In this document: one piece after another, positions 17,344-26,212 of the stretch
Numbering within the stretch: the first letter of the stretch is position 1
Layout of the letters: the number at the start of each line of letters is the position of its first letter
NCBI RefSeq assembly: GCF_004345565.1
Contig: NZ_SLWA01000001.1
Location: 715,892 to 779,891, forward strand
Reading direction: 5' to 3'
DNA: 64,000 nt
Origin: Flavobacterium circumlabens
Lineage (GTDB): Bacteria > Bacteroidota > Bacteroidia > Flavobacteriales > Flavobacteriaceae
The notes under the pieces: generated by a model
Told to the model about the DNA's origin: nothing
What the model saw: only the letters and a program-made list of their open reading frames with translations
The model's database searches: none
Translations under genes and position numbers: made by a program

Positions 17344-17955
17344 CTATTTATCTAAAGCAAATCTTCTTGCTACTTCTGTCCAGTTAATTACACTGAAAAA
17401 CGCTTCAATATAATCCGGTCTTCTGTTTTGGTAGTTTAAGTAGTAAGCATGTTCCCAAACATCCATTCCTAAGATTGGAGTTCCACCGTTACCAGCAACT
17501 TCTGGCATTAATGGGTTGTCTTGATTTGGAGTACCTACAACTTCTAACTTTCCTCCTTTTTGCACTGTTAACCAAGCCCATCCTGAACCGAATTGTGTAG
17601 CACCTGCTTTAGCAAACTTAGCTTTAAATTCTTCAAAAGTTCCAAAAGAAGCTTCGATTGCAGCCAATAGATCTCCTGTTGGTAATCCGCCACCGTCCGG
17701 AGACATTACTGTCCAGAACAAGTTGTGGTTGTAAAAACCTCCACCATTGTTACGAACCGCAGCGTTTGTTTTATCTAAGTTAATTAAGATATTTTCTATT
17801 GTTTTACCTTCTAAATCTGTTCCTGCAATTGCAGCGTTAAGATTTGTTGTGTAGGCATTATGATGTTTTGAATGGTGAATTTCCATTGTACGGGCATCAA
17901 TATGTGGTTCTAATGCATCATATGCATAAGGTAATTGTGGTAATTCAAAAGCCAT
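17344..17955 (-). CDS. sod: superoxide dismutase (Fe/Mn family)
   Basis: A 203-residue enzyme converting superoxide to oxygen and hydrogen peroxide. The metal ligands are visible: His in [12 protein letters not shown] (about 27), His in NHNLFW (about 74), and Asp and His in [22 protein letters not shown] (about 165 and 169). No signal peptide, so cytoplasmic. It cannot be assigned to Fe or Mn use from these motifs alone. Confidence 0.96.
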   Translation of the reverse strand: MAFELPQLPYAYDALEPHIDARTMEIHHSKHHNAYTTNLNAAIAGTDLEGKTIENILINLDKTNAAVRNNGGGFYNHNLFWTVMSPDGGGLPTGDLLAAIEASFGTFEEFKAKFAKAGATQFGSGWAWLTVQKGGKLEVVGTPNQDNPLMPEVAGNGGTPILGMDVWEHAYYLNYQNRRPDYIEAFFSVINWTEVARRFALDK

Positions 17956-18093
17956 GATATTATGATTTTATGGTTTATAATAATTTATCCCAAATTTAAA
18001 CATTTAACTTTGGAATAGAAAATACTATTTCGTTATAATTTGATTTAATTAATTGACAATCTGATTTTTTAAGGTTTAAATAGCTGTAAATCT

Positions 18094-18720
18094 TTATTTT
18101 CCATTAAAAGTCGTCATTGTATTTTCTAATCCGGCAGTTCCGAATGACCTGATAATTTCCGAAGCTACTTCTAACCGTTCCGGCAGTTTTGCTTTTTCTT
18201 CTTCGTCCCAATCTCCTAAAACGTAATCTACCTGCTGTCCTTTTTTAAACTGATCACTGATCCCGAATCTGAAACGGGTGTATTGCTGTGTATTTAAAAC
18301 GAGATTGATATTCTTTAATCCGTTATGACCTCCGTCACTGCCTTTTGGTTTGATTCGGATGGTTCCGAAAGACAGGTTTAAATCGTCTGTAATGACTAAA
18401 ATATTCTCTAATGGAATGTTTTCCTTATCCATCCAGTATTTAACGGCTTTACCGCTTAAATTCATGTAGGTGTTTGGTTTAAGCAGGAAAAAACTTCTTC
18501 CTTTAAATTTATATTCTGCCAGTGCACCCAATTTTACGGTTTCGAAAGAAAGACTTTCTTTTCTGGCTAAAAAATCCAGAACTTTAAATCCAATGTTGTG
18601 TCGTGTATTTACGTATTCGGCTCCTATGTTTCCTAGTCCTACGATTAAATATTTCTTCATATAATCTGTGTTCTCTTCTTTTGGTGTTGATGAAAACAGT
18701 TTTGTTATCCATTTTATCAT
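18094..18720 (-). CDS. pth: peptidyl-tRNA hydrolase
   Basis: 208 residues from ATG 18720 (MIKWITKLF); the frame opens 26 codons earlier, but that part reads like intergenic DNA. The enzyme core begins at KKYLIVGLGNIGAEYVNTRHNIGF with the catalytic His in TRHN. It continues with LLKPNTYMNLSG and DDLNLSFGTIRIKPKGSDGGHNGLKNI. It releases peptides from prematurely dropped peptidyl-tRNA. The basic 20-residue N-terminal extension before KKYLIVG could be cut off if translation starts at the internal ATG at 18660. Confidence 0.94.
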   Translation of the reverse strand: MIKWITKLFSSTPKEENTDYMKKYLIVGLGNIGAEYVNTRHNIGFKVLDFLARKESLSFETVKLGALAEYKFKGRSFFLLKPNTYMNLSGKAVKYWMDKENIPLENILVITDDLNLSFGTIRIKPKGSDGGHNGLKNINLVLNTQQYTRFRFGISDQFKKGQQVDYVLGDWDEEEKAKLPERLEVASEIIRSFGTAGLENTMTTFNGK

Positions 18721-18798
18721 GTCTGCAAAAATAGGGTTAATTTGGTAATTAGAAAATGTGTCAATTAGATAATTTGAATTGCGCACGGGTTTAACCAC

Positions 18799-19400
18799 AA
18801 AGAACGCAATCCCGATAACTATCGGGATACGCTAAGTGCGCTAAGAATGGTACGCAAATGACACGGATTTGTGCCGATTTTATTTTGCTTTATTAGCTTT
18901 TGCTCGCATATTTGTCATCCTGAGCGAAGTCGAAGGACCACAAAGTACTTCATTTTAGATTATCGAGTCACTTGCGGGACTTCGACTTCGCTCAGCCTGA
19001 CATCTGTAGCCTTGTCATTTTTTGTACCTCTGAACCTTTGCAACTTTGAACCTTTTTCCTTATAAAACCAAATTTTCCGGCTAGCCCTGACAGAAGCGGC
19101 ATCCTTTTTCTTGCTTCTTTAGCAAGGAAAAGATATAGCGGATGGCAGGAATATCTCGTGTTGAAAAAACTAAAATTTCTGCTTCTAAAAAAAATGCTGA
19201 TTTTATTGCGTGTCGGTTTAACCGCAAAGAACGCAAGGTTTTTTTTGCGCAAGGTTCGCTGGTGCACGCGGATGGTGCTGGTTAAACGGATTTACACGGT
19301 TTTTTACAGGGACTTCTCATGAGGATTTTTGGATTGCTCAGTCTGTTATATTGAAGATAATTCTTTCTTAGAACCTTAGTACCTCAGCATCTCAGAACCT
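18799..19400. other. gene-free region of dispersed repeats
   Basis: No convincing gene. The stretch contains CCCGATAACTATCGGG (18811-18826), a palindrome seen again near 60613. It also has an inverted pair built on CTGAGCGAAGTCGAAGG (about 18918) and CTTCGACTTCGCTCAGCCTG (about 18981), and repeated text such as AACCGCAAAGAACGCAA and GAACCTT. A 91-codon open frame at 18992-19267 on the minus strand crosses these repeats and is not credible. Confidence 0.65.
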
Positions 19401-19410
19401 CTAAAAACAA

Positions 19411-19441
19411 AAAAAGCACCAATCTTTCGATTGATGCTTTT
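19411..19441 (-). terminator. terminator of rplY
   Basis: A hairpin AAAAGCACCAATC-TTTC-GATTGATGCTTTT with an A-run on its left lies 20 bp past the rplY stop on the minus strand. Confidence 0.75.
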
Positions 19442-19460
19442 GTATTGAATTTGAAAAAAA

Positions 19461-20072
19461 TTATTTTTTCTTTCCTTTTGCAGGAGCTTTTGCAGCTTTT
19501 GCAGCCTCTTGAGCAGCTTTCATAGCAGCACGAGAGATTCTTACCTGAGCAACAACCGTGTTTTCCGGGTGCATCACTTTGTAGTCTGGCGTACCAACTT
19601 TAGTAACATATAATTTGTTACCCATTTCAAGTGGCGTAATGTCAGCTTCAACAAAATCAGGAAGATTTTTAGGTAAAGCTTTTACTTTTAATTTACGAGT
19701 GTTCAAACGTAAAACACCACCTGCAAGAACACCTTTTGATGTACCTACAACTTTTACAGGAACTTCCATAGTGATTTCTTTGTCATCAAATAACTGAAAG
19801 AAGTCAATGTGTAAAATTTTGTCAGATACCGGGTGAACCTGAATATCCTGTAAAATTGCATTGAATGATTTTCCTTTTCCAAGCTCAATCACAACTGTGT
19901 GTGCATTTGGAGTGTAAACCAAGTTTTTGAATGCCGCAGCCTCCGCTGAGAAATGTACTGCCTGATTTCCTCCGTATAACACGCAAGGAACCGCTCCAGC
20001 ATTACGTAAGGCTTTAGTTGACACTTTGCCCACGCTTTCTCTTTCTGATCCTTTAATTGTAATCGATTTCAT
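19461..20072 (-). CDS. rplY: 50S ribosomal protein L25 / general stress protein Ctc
   Basis: 203 residues, the long (Ctc-type) form of the 5S-rRNA-binding protein L25. The N-terminal L25 domain ([32 protein letters not shown]) is followed by a beta domain ([22 protein letters not shown]). The C-terminal tail is rich in Ala and Lys. It lies downstream of prs on the same strand, the conserved prs-rplY pairing, often followed by pth, which also fits here. Confidence 0.95.
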   Translation of the reverse strand: MKSITIKGSERESVGKVSTKALRNAGAVPCVLYGGNQAVHFSAEAAAFKNLVYTPNAHTVVIELGKGKSFNAILQDIQVHPVSDKILHIDFFQLFDDKEITMEVPVKVVGTSKGVLAGGVLRLNTRKLKVKALPKNLPDFVEADITPLEMGNKLYVTKVGTPDYKVMHPENTVVAQVRISRAAMKAAQEAAKAAKAPAKGKKK

Positions 20073-20192
20073 TGTAAAAAAAATATAGTTATTAATAAAT
20101 ATTCAACTGCTTTAAGCTTTAAGCACTAGGCTTTAGGCTTTTTTAAAATGAGTAACAAAGCTTATGGCTTACAGCCTAAAGCGTATTGCTTC

Positions 20193-21134
20193 TTACATTA
20201 TAAATTTTCCACTAATGGAATTGTTGTGGTGCACCATGTGCATAACTTCAGCAAAAAGAGGCGCACAACTCACTACTCTTATTTTCTTTGATTCTTTCTT
20301 TAACGGAATAGAATCGGTAACGATTAACTCGCTTAATTTTGAGTTTTCTATTTTTTCGTAGGCGTCACCGGATAAAATAGCGTGTGTACAAATTGCTCTG
20401 ACGCTTAATGCTCCTTTTTCGATCATTAAATCGGCAGCTTTCGCTAATGTTCCACCCGTATCGATCATGTCGTCTACCAATATTACGTTACGACCTTTTA
20501 CTTCACCAATCAGTTCCATGGTATCGATAACGTTGGCTGCTTTTCTTTGTTTGTAACAGATTACTACATCTGATTCCAGAAACTTAGAGTAAGCATATGC
20601 TCTTTTTGAACCTCCCATATCCGGAGATGCAATGGTCAGATTTTCTAATCCTAAACTTTCTACGTATGGTAAAAAGATGGTAGAGGCAAATAAATGATCT
20701 ACCGGTTTTTCGAAAAACCCCTGAATTTGATCTGCGTGCAAATCCATTGTCATTACTCTTGTTGCTCCGGCAGCATCTAATAAATTAGCTACTAATTTTG
20801 CTCCAATCGGAACTCTCGGTTTGTCTTTTCTGTCCTGCCTTGCCCAACCGAAGTATGGCATAACAGCTGTAATATGTCTTGCTGATGCGCGTTTTGCAGC
20901 ATCAATCATTAATAACAATTCCATCAAATTATCGGCTGTTGGAAATGTTGAGCACACGATAAAAACACGTAATCCTCTGATTGACTCTTCGTAAGATGGC
21001 TGAAACTCACCATCACTGTACGTTGACATCGTTACTTTTCCTAACGGAATCCCGTATTGTTCTGCAATTTTTTCTGCAAGATAAACACTTTGTGAACAAG
21101 CAAAAATTTTAGCTTCTGGTTCTAGGTGCGACAT
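20193..21134 (-). CDS. prs: ribose-phosphate pyrophosphokinase
   Basis: 313 residues from the ATG at 21134 (MSHLEPEAKIFACSQS); an upstream in-frame start at 21176 would add 14 atypical residues. The enzyme makes PRPP from ribose 5-phosphate and ATP. Motifs include STYSDGEFQ, the flexible catalytic region MTMDLHADQIQGFF, and the PRPP loop VILVDDMIDTGGTL. It supplies the PurF-type enzymes encoded nearby and precedes rplY. Confidence 0.95.
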   Translation of the reverse strand: MSHLEPEAKIFACSQSVYLAEKIAEQYGIPLGKVTMSTYSDGEFQPSYEESIRGLRVFIVCSTFPTADNLMELLLMIDAAKRASARHITAVMPYFGWARQDRKDKPRVPIGAKLVANLLDAAGATRVMTMDLHADQIQGFFEKPVDHLFASTIFLPYVESLGLENLTIASPDMGGSKRAYAYSKFLESDVVICYKQRKAANVIDTMELIGEVKGRNVILVDDMIDTGGTLAKAADLMIEKGALSVRAICTHAILSGDAYEKIENSKLSELIVTDSIPLKKESKKIRVVSCAPLFAEVMHMVHHNNSISGKFIM

Positions 21135-21423
21135 TATAATTTGTTGTTTTTGCTCCGCTGCGCTTAGTACAATCAAGCTTCACCATTTTCGGTAAAACAA
21201 AATAAATATAAATGCCTCGGGTGTAGTTAGTTGTGTGTGCGTCGTTTTAACGAGGTGCAAATTTATAAAATTTATTGGACACTTAAAGGAAAATTTTAAG
21301 TATTTTTAGTAGCACATTTAATTTTATTTTTTACATTTGCACCGTGTTAAAGGAATGATGCCATTTATGACTTCATTTTATTGCGTTAAAATAATCGATT
21401 TTGATTGTTTTTTCGTCTGCTAA

Positions 21424-21503
21424 GCCCGGATGGCGGAATTGGTAGACGCGCTGGTCTCAAACACCTGTGGGAAACCGTGCCGGTTCGACTCCGGCTCCGG
21501 GTA
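21424..21503 (+). tRNA. tRNA-Leu (anticodon CAA)
   Basis: Acceptor arm GCCCGGA pairs with TCCGGGT (G1-U72), followed by discriminator A; CCA is not encoded. The D arm GGCGGAATTGGTAGAC is class II leucine type. The anticodon stem-loop is CTGGT-CTCAAAC-ACCTG with anticodon CAA (one T-T mismatch in the stem). The variable arm is TGGGAAACC-like, and the T arm is GCCGG-TTCGACT-CCGGC. It reads UUG codons. Its 3' end is the integration site of the neighbouring element. Confidence 0.92.
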
Positions 21504-21504
21504 C
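21492..21504 (+). other. left attachment core (attL) in tRNA-Leu
   Basis: The 13-bp sequence CGGCTCCGGGTAC at the tRNA 3' end is repeated exactly at 37256-37268, next to a tyrosine recombinase gene. Integration leaves the tRNA intact. Confidence 0.8.
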
Positions 21505-21507
21505 TTT

Positions 21508-21551
21508 AAAAACTCCTAAGCTCTTATTTAAAAGAGACTTAGGGGTTTTTT
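21508..21551 (+). terminator. terminator-like hairpin after tRNA-Leu
   Basis: CCTAAG-CTCTT pairs with AAGAG-CTTAGG (one unpaired base), followed by GGGGTTTTTT. It sits where the tRNA transcript must end and appears to be supplied by the element, since the hairpin beyond the right attachment site (37269-37297) has a different sequence. Confidence 0.7.
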
Positions 21552-21559
21552 GTTTGCAA

Positions 21560-21586
21560 TTTTGCCGAAATTTTGCCGAAATATTT
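21560..21586. repeat. left arm-type repeat, TTTTGCCGAAAT doubled
   Basis: Two direct copies of TTTTGCCGAAAT and an ATATTT tail lie about 60 bp inside the left end. A near-identical doublet lies at 37095-37122 inside the right end and a single degraded copy at 26060-26070. Pattern and position suit recombinase arm-binding sites. Confidence 0.55.
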
Positions 21587-21698
21587 AGCTCTTTCATTGT
21601 ATTATCAAGCGTGGTATTCCAACCAAATTTTAGTTTTTTCCAGCCTGTAACAATCAAAACTCACTAGAATTACTATAAAAACAAATTCTAATAAAACG

Positions 21699-24152
21699 CT
21701 ATTTATGCGTTAAAACCTTGTCAATTCTTTCGATTTCAGAATTAAAATGCGCTTTAATAGATGCAACTACATTATAGATTACTTCATCATTATCAAAATT
21801 TTTCCTGAATTCTAAATCTAATTTTTCCTGCTCTACTAAATATTTTACAAAAATTTCAGCAGATAATTTTCTTCTTCTTAAATCTCTGTTGCCATATTCA
21901 TCACTATCTGGAAATACTGCTGTCAATTCATTGAAAAATGATTCACTAAATATAGGTGTATCTTGTAATACCAAATCAATATAAGTAAATCTACACAGTA
22001 ATTTTTTCAAATAATAAACCCCTACTGGCGTAATCGTAATTGACGAAGTTCCCTCAATTTTTGTAACCTCTTCGATATCTTCGGAATACTCAGAGGTAGA
22101 AATCAAATTATAGTCAAAAAGAATTTGTATTTCTTCTAAGATAATGTCCTTTGAATATCCTGCTTTTACAAAAAGGCTTGAAATAAAATCAATTTCAACA
22201 AATTCAATCTTTTTTGTTCTTTTTAAAGACCGACAATACAAAAAATTTAAAATTCTAATTTTTGTAAAATGATTAGAATTAGAAGGACTAGGACTAAATA
22301 AATTAAGTATTGAACTTTTTGATACCTCGTAGTAAAAATTAGAATCTAATGCGATTGATTTAAAAAATTCCCATATTGGAATACCTGCACCTGCACTAGT
22401 TCCATAACCAAAAGACATATACTCAGAAATTTTAGTATGACCTGAAAGTAGAAAATTTTTAAAAATTTCCAATCCCTGCCTAGTATTAGGATACGAGGTT
22501 TGCTCTAAAAAATCTAAAATTTCAGCATTTTTAGAATTAAATAATGTGTCATATAAATTATCAAATAACTTTTTAAGACTTCCTCGTTCAAATTGTACTG
22601 TTTTATTTCCGCCTATTATCTTTGTTTCTTCAAACTGAAAATTCCGAACAACATAATTAATTCTCTTTTTTAAGACTTCAGAATATGGTGGTGCGGTTAT
22701 ATGATAAACAATAGATTGGTATGCATTAAAAGGCGGTTTATTTCTCCATTTGTAAAAATAACCTTCTCTAAGGGATATTACTACTAAGGTCTTTAAATCC
22801 CTATTTATAGCATTACCTAATAGAAATACATCTTTTTGATCCGAATCATCTAACTGGTCTGCATTATCAAAAATCACGCAAATCCTCTTACTGCAGATAT
22901 TTAGTAAATATTCTGATATTTTTTGTAAATGAACCAAAGAATCAGACATTTTAGTTTCAATAAAAGCACCAGTTAATTCCTCTATTTTCTTAGTATCTGA
23001 AAGAGCACATGACCAAACACCTGTTTTCTTTTTATCAATATCTGATTTATAAATAACCTTTAAAACGTTAATCTTTGTTAGATTTAATTCTGAATATCTA
23101 TCTTCAAGTTGATTAATTATTTCACTATAAATATATCTAGTGTCTTTAATTGTCTGACTTGTAGAGCGTCTAAAATCAAGATAAATTACAGGTCTATTTT
23201 TTTTGTTTTTTGGCGACAATACAATTTCGGAAAAATACTTAATAAACGTTGTTTTTCCCGCACCTGCAGTTCCTATAAGAATAATCGGGTCAGGCAAATT
23301 ATTTCCGAATATTTGATTCTTTAATTGGTCATGAGTACTAGAGGTATTTTGGACAGGAAGAATTCTTGTATCAAATGTTGGTGGTTCATCAGAAAAAATT
23401 GAACCTAATTCTGAATTATATTTCTTAACATCTTCATTTAGGACATAACAATCTTTTAAAATTTTAATTCCCTCAAGCTCATCTGTATTATAGATTTCTT
23501 CAAAAACACCATTAATAATAGGAATTAATTGATTACTTAACTGATTACGAACTAGCTCATCGTTTTTTCTAGCCAATGGGTAATCCTGCACTATAGTTTT
23601 ACCAACAATTACATCTTTTGTAATTTTAATTTTCCCGTAATTTGATATGGATTCCTTCGATAGTAAATCATAAAATTTATGGAAGTTCTTTTTAATATCA
23701 TCAAAATTTTTAAAAATATAGCATTTTTCCTCTTGCCAATCTTCAGCGTAGAATTTGCCAATTATAAATTGAGTTCCATTAGTTATAACACCATAAGACA
23801 AGCCTTTTTCAAAAAGATATTCCCTGATTTGCTTGACAACTTCTTCGTTTGACGCATTTATAGTTTTTAACTTTATTTCATTGCCCTTTTCTGGTAATTT
23901 GAAAGCAACTAAATTTTTTTTAGCCTCAACAACGAATTTGAAATTAGATGTTTTTAACTCATAATCAAAATAACCTACTTTCACATATCCTTCTCTTTCT
24001 ATGTCAAATTCTGTCCATCCTAAAATATCAATCAATATCTTATCTAATAATTTACTTCTAGTATCGGTTTCCGATAAATTAATATCTTCATAAACCAGAT
24101 AATCTTTTTCAAAAGATAAAAATTGTTCATAAGCATTATCATATTTTGACAT
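21699..24152 (-). CDS. HsdR-N-like nuclease fused to a P-loop NTPase, probable defence protein
   Basis: 817 residues. The N-terminal 150 resemble the type I restriction HsdR N-terminal nuclease fold: SETDTRSKLLDKILIDILGW, then GYFDYEL and FVVEAKKN, a PD-(D/E)xK-like order, and YGVITNGTQFIIGKF. The middle is an NTPase with Walker A GTAGAGKTTF (about 293) and Walker B ICVIFDNADQLD (about 427). The C-terminal 350 residues are helical with no recognised motif. There is no helicase or methyltransferase motif. It is at the left end of the element, an anti-phage cargo position. The nuclease and NTPase calls are fair; the biological role is inference. Confidence 0.7.
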   Translation of the reverse strand: MSKYDNAYEQFLSFEKDYLVYEDINLSETDTRSKLLDKILIDILGWTEFDIEREGYVKVGYFDYELKTSNFKFVVEAKKNLVAFKLPEKGNEIKLKTINASNEEVVKQIREYLFEKGLSYGVITNGTQFIIGKFYAEDWQEEKCYIFKNFDDIKKNFHKFYDLLSKESISNYGKIKITKDVIVGKTIVQDYPLARKNDELVRNQLSNQLIPIINGVFEEIYNTDELEGIKILKDCYVLNEDVKKYNSELGSIFSDEPPTFDTRILPVQNTSSTHDQLKNQIFGNNLPDPIILIGTAGAGKTTFIKYFSEIVLSPKNKKNRPVIYLDFRRSTSQTIKDTRYIYSEIINQLEDRYSELNLTKINVLKVIYKSDIDKKKTGVWSCALSDTKKIEELTGAFIETKMSDSLVHLQKISEYLLNICSKRICVIFDNADQLDDSDQKDVFLLGNAINRDLKTLVVISLREGYFYKWRNKPPFNAYQSIVYHITAPPYSEVLKKRINYVVRNFQFEETKIIGGNKTVQFERGSLKKLFDNLYDTLFNSKNAEILDFLEQTSYPNTRQGLEIFKNFLLSGHTKISEYMSFGYGTSAGAGIPIWEFFKSIALDSNFYYEVSKSSILNLFSPSPSNSNHFTKIRILNFLYCRSLKRTKKIEFVEIDFISSLFVKAGYSKDIILEEIQILFDYNLISTSEYSEDIEEVTKIEGTSSITITPVGVYYLKKLLCRFTYIDLVLQDTPIFSESFFNELTAVFPDSDEYGNRDLRRRKLSAEIFVKYLVEQEKLDLEFRKNFDNDEVIYNVVASIKAHFNSEIERIDKVLTHK

Positions 24153-24246
24153 ATTGTAAGGATTTAATGATAAGCTAATATAACATTTTTTCTGTAGCTA
24201 TTACCTGAACTTACTTAGGTCTGCAATCTAATAATTTCATAATGCT

Positions 24247-24288
24247 ATTTATTCTTATGATCGCCTTCGGCTATGAATAAGAATAAAT
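24247..24288. repeat. 12-bp perfect inverted repeat between defence-like genes
   Basis: ATTTATTCTTAT (24247-24258) and ATAAGAATAAAT (24277-24288) flank an 18-nt loop containing CGCCTTCGGC. It lies between the stop of the membrane protein gene and the start of the nuclease-NTPase gene and could be a weak terminator or operator. Confidence 0.55.
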
Positions 24289-24297
24289 ATAACAATA

Positions 24298-24813
24298 TCA
24301 TTCATTATTTTTTTCATCATTTTCTTTTTGCAAATCCATTACTTTTCCTAAAATCAATAGACATCTAGTAATTGTCAGCATAATGACTGTAAATCCAAAA
24401 ATATTAAAATAGAAGATATTAGTTTTAAGAGATTCTGGAGAAAATATTTTAATTGTAAAACCTATAATTGCTACAATAATTAATGATTTAATACAGTTTT
24501 TTAAGTGCCTAACAGTTTCATGATACAATCCAGTTACAAAAAAAAGGTCAAATAAGGGTTCTTTACTATCAACTTCTACTTTGGTAATTTTTGAACTTCC
24601 CTTAAATGTTATTAAAACAGTTAGAAGAGTCAAAATAAAGCCTGACATTGTTAAGCTTATATTTGTAATATCTGTTATTATTGCTATCGAATCATCTGCT
24701 TGAGGTCTAAAAATTATATTTTTATAGACTAATATAAAACCTATTACGGATAACAATAGTGCCATAAAAAAGTCCCAAATAAGCGGTCGCTTAAAATATC
24801 TATCCAAAATCAT
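24298..24813 (-). CDS. four-helix membrane protein, second gene of a coupled pair
   Basis: 171 residues with four hydrophobic segments (about 12-34, 47-70, 108-127 and 134-155) and charged tails (basic start, acidic KENDEKNNE end). Its ATG overlaps the stop of the upstream 330-residue gene (ATGA), so the two are translationally coupled. A soluble protein followed by a small four-helix membrane protein recalls the RexA/RexB exclusion pair of phage lambda. Function is inferred only from this layout. Confidence 0.6.
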   Translation of the reverse strand: MILDRYFKRPLIWDFFMALLLSVIGFILVYKNIIFRPQADDSIAIITDITNISLTMSGFILTLLTVLITFKGSSKITKVEVDSKEPLFDLFFVTGLYHETVRHLKNCIKSLIIVAIIGFTIKIFSPESLKTNIFYFNIFGFTVIMLTITRCLLILGKVMDLQKENDEKNNE

Positions 24814-25802
24814 AATGTAGCCATTAAAGCATTAAAATCTTCTTCAATTAAAGAATACCAGTCCTTCGACTTGGTAATTTTTTTCAAATCGACTGGAATC
24901 ACAAATTCACGTTTACTATTCAATAAGTTAAAAACCTCTTCAATTCCTTCCTTATCTTCATATTTAACTACAAATGTATCAAATGCATCAATATTGAATG
25001 TACGCCCTTTGAATCTCTGAAGCATATCAATAAACATCTTGTTTGCCTCCTTATTCAATTCGGTACTTTTAATACCTTTTCCGGGTGTTTGAAAGAAGGT
25101 TTCAATTTTAATATACTTTGGCTTTAGTGTATTTGCAATGTTATTCATCCCAGTAAAATATTTCCCCTGAATATCAGCATCAAGTTGCGGCAAATTTTTT
25201 GGCTGAACTTTAATATCCATATTCAGCACGTTTTTTAAATTACTTAGAGCTTTATCTATTGAAACGTCCATATACAAGTTTACTTCAGTTGCTTTACTTT
25301 GCTTAAGAACTTTTTGTGCCACATTCCTAAAGTAATACTCAATATCTGACAAACGCGGACCAAAATGTTGGTATTCAATACAAATAACAGAAAACCCTTT
25401 GCTATAATCTATAAAAAAATGCGTTTCTTCAGCAATACTTCCAAGAGCATTCATAGAAACTAATTTAAATTGCTCTCTTGGTTTTAATAAAGGTTCTCTT
25501 CCACTTCTTAATAATGCCATAGAACATCTAATTCTCCTTTCTTTAGGAAGAAATACTGCTCTATTCATAAAAAGCTCTCTCATGCTATTTGGTCTTCCTT
25601 CATGTCTATCAATAAGATGTCCTTCTTTATCTTCTTGAAGTTTTCTTGAAATATATGTAGCTACATTCCTCATAATGTCATTACTATTATATTTCTCCTT
25701 TAAATGATTTAAAGGTGTAAATTTTAAAGAGAAATATTGAAATTTGACTTCTGTAAGGTTTTCTTGGATGCTTTTCATTTGTTTATAGTAGCTTTTTTGC
25801 AT
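24810..25802 (-). CDS. soluble protein of a RexA-like coupled pair
   Basis: 330 residues with no signal peptide or membrane segment. The start may be ATG 25802 or the one at 25778 (MKSIQENL). The segment HFGPRLSDIEYYFRN and the later DIKVQPK are reminiscent, from memory, of the FGP-x2-SD region and following part of lambda RexA. This was not aligned and could be chance. The 4-bp overlap with the membrane protein gene supports a two-component sensor/effector system. If it is not Rex-like it is a hypothetical protein. Confidence 0.5.
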   Translation of the reverse strand: MQKSYYKQMKSIQENLTEVKFQYFSLKFTPLNHLKEKYNSNDIMRNVATYISRKLQEDKEGHLIDRHEGRPNSMRELFMNRAVFLPKERRIRCSMALLRSGREPLLKPREQFKLVSMNALGSIAEETHFFIDYSKGFSVICIEYQHFGPRLSDIEYYFRNVAQKVLKQSKATEVNLYMDVSIDKALSNLKNVLNMDIKVQPKNLPQLDADIQGKYFTGMNNIANTLKPKYIKIETFFQTPGKGIKSTELNKEANKMFIDMLQRFKGRTFNIDAFDTFVVKYEDKEGIEEVFNLLNSKREFVIPVDLKKITKSKDWYSLIEEDFNALMATL

Positions 25803-26001
25803 TTCGTGTATTGCAAATAAAGTGATTTTTTGTGAGATTTTTAATTCTTTATATTATAGAGAGCCTATAAATTTTTTTATTGCTAAAACAAGAATCAGAA
25901 ATTATATATTACACTTTTAACTATGCCAGAATAATTTCTTGTAAGTGTATGATAATTTCTTTAAAACCTCAACGAATAAATTCGACAACTCAACTGTAAA
26001 C
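25803..26001. other. gene-free AT-rich stretch before the internal attachment remnant
   Basis: No open frame of interest on either strand. It contains the upstream region of the coupled pair and ends in TTCGACAACTC...CGGTAC, which looks like a decayed tRNA-Leu 3' end. Confidence 0.5.
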
Positions 26002-26070
26002 GGTACTTTAAAAACTCCTAAACATTTATTTTAAAAAGGCTTAGGTTTTTTTTTAAAATTTTGCCGAAAA
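26002..26070. repeat. internal copy of the element's left-end sequence (att remnant)
   Basis: GGTACTTTAAAAACTCCTAA (26002-26021) is identical to 21500-21519 after the tRNA. It is followed by a similar CCTAA...TTAGG hairpin, a T-run and TTTGCCGAAA at the corresponding distance (61 versus 58 bp). Preceding bases (TTCGAC...CGGTAC) look like a decayed tRNA 3' end. Confidence 0.7.
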
Positions 26071-26212
26071 TTGAGTTTTTAATACAATTAGAAATAGTTA
26101 ATTCCTATCAATTGTTTATTTTGACCGAAAAGTAATTTTAAGGCAATATAATGTTTAAGCGATACATTTCCCTAATCAATCACTTAAGCTCTCTCAAAAA
26201 GCAACGTCTAAG

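Noticed and set aside
18992..19267. A 91-codon minus-strand frame in the gap between pth and rplY
   Set aside because: It crosses dispersed palindromic repeats and has no recognisable fold or conserved start; best explained as chance.
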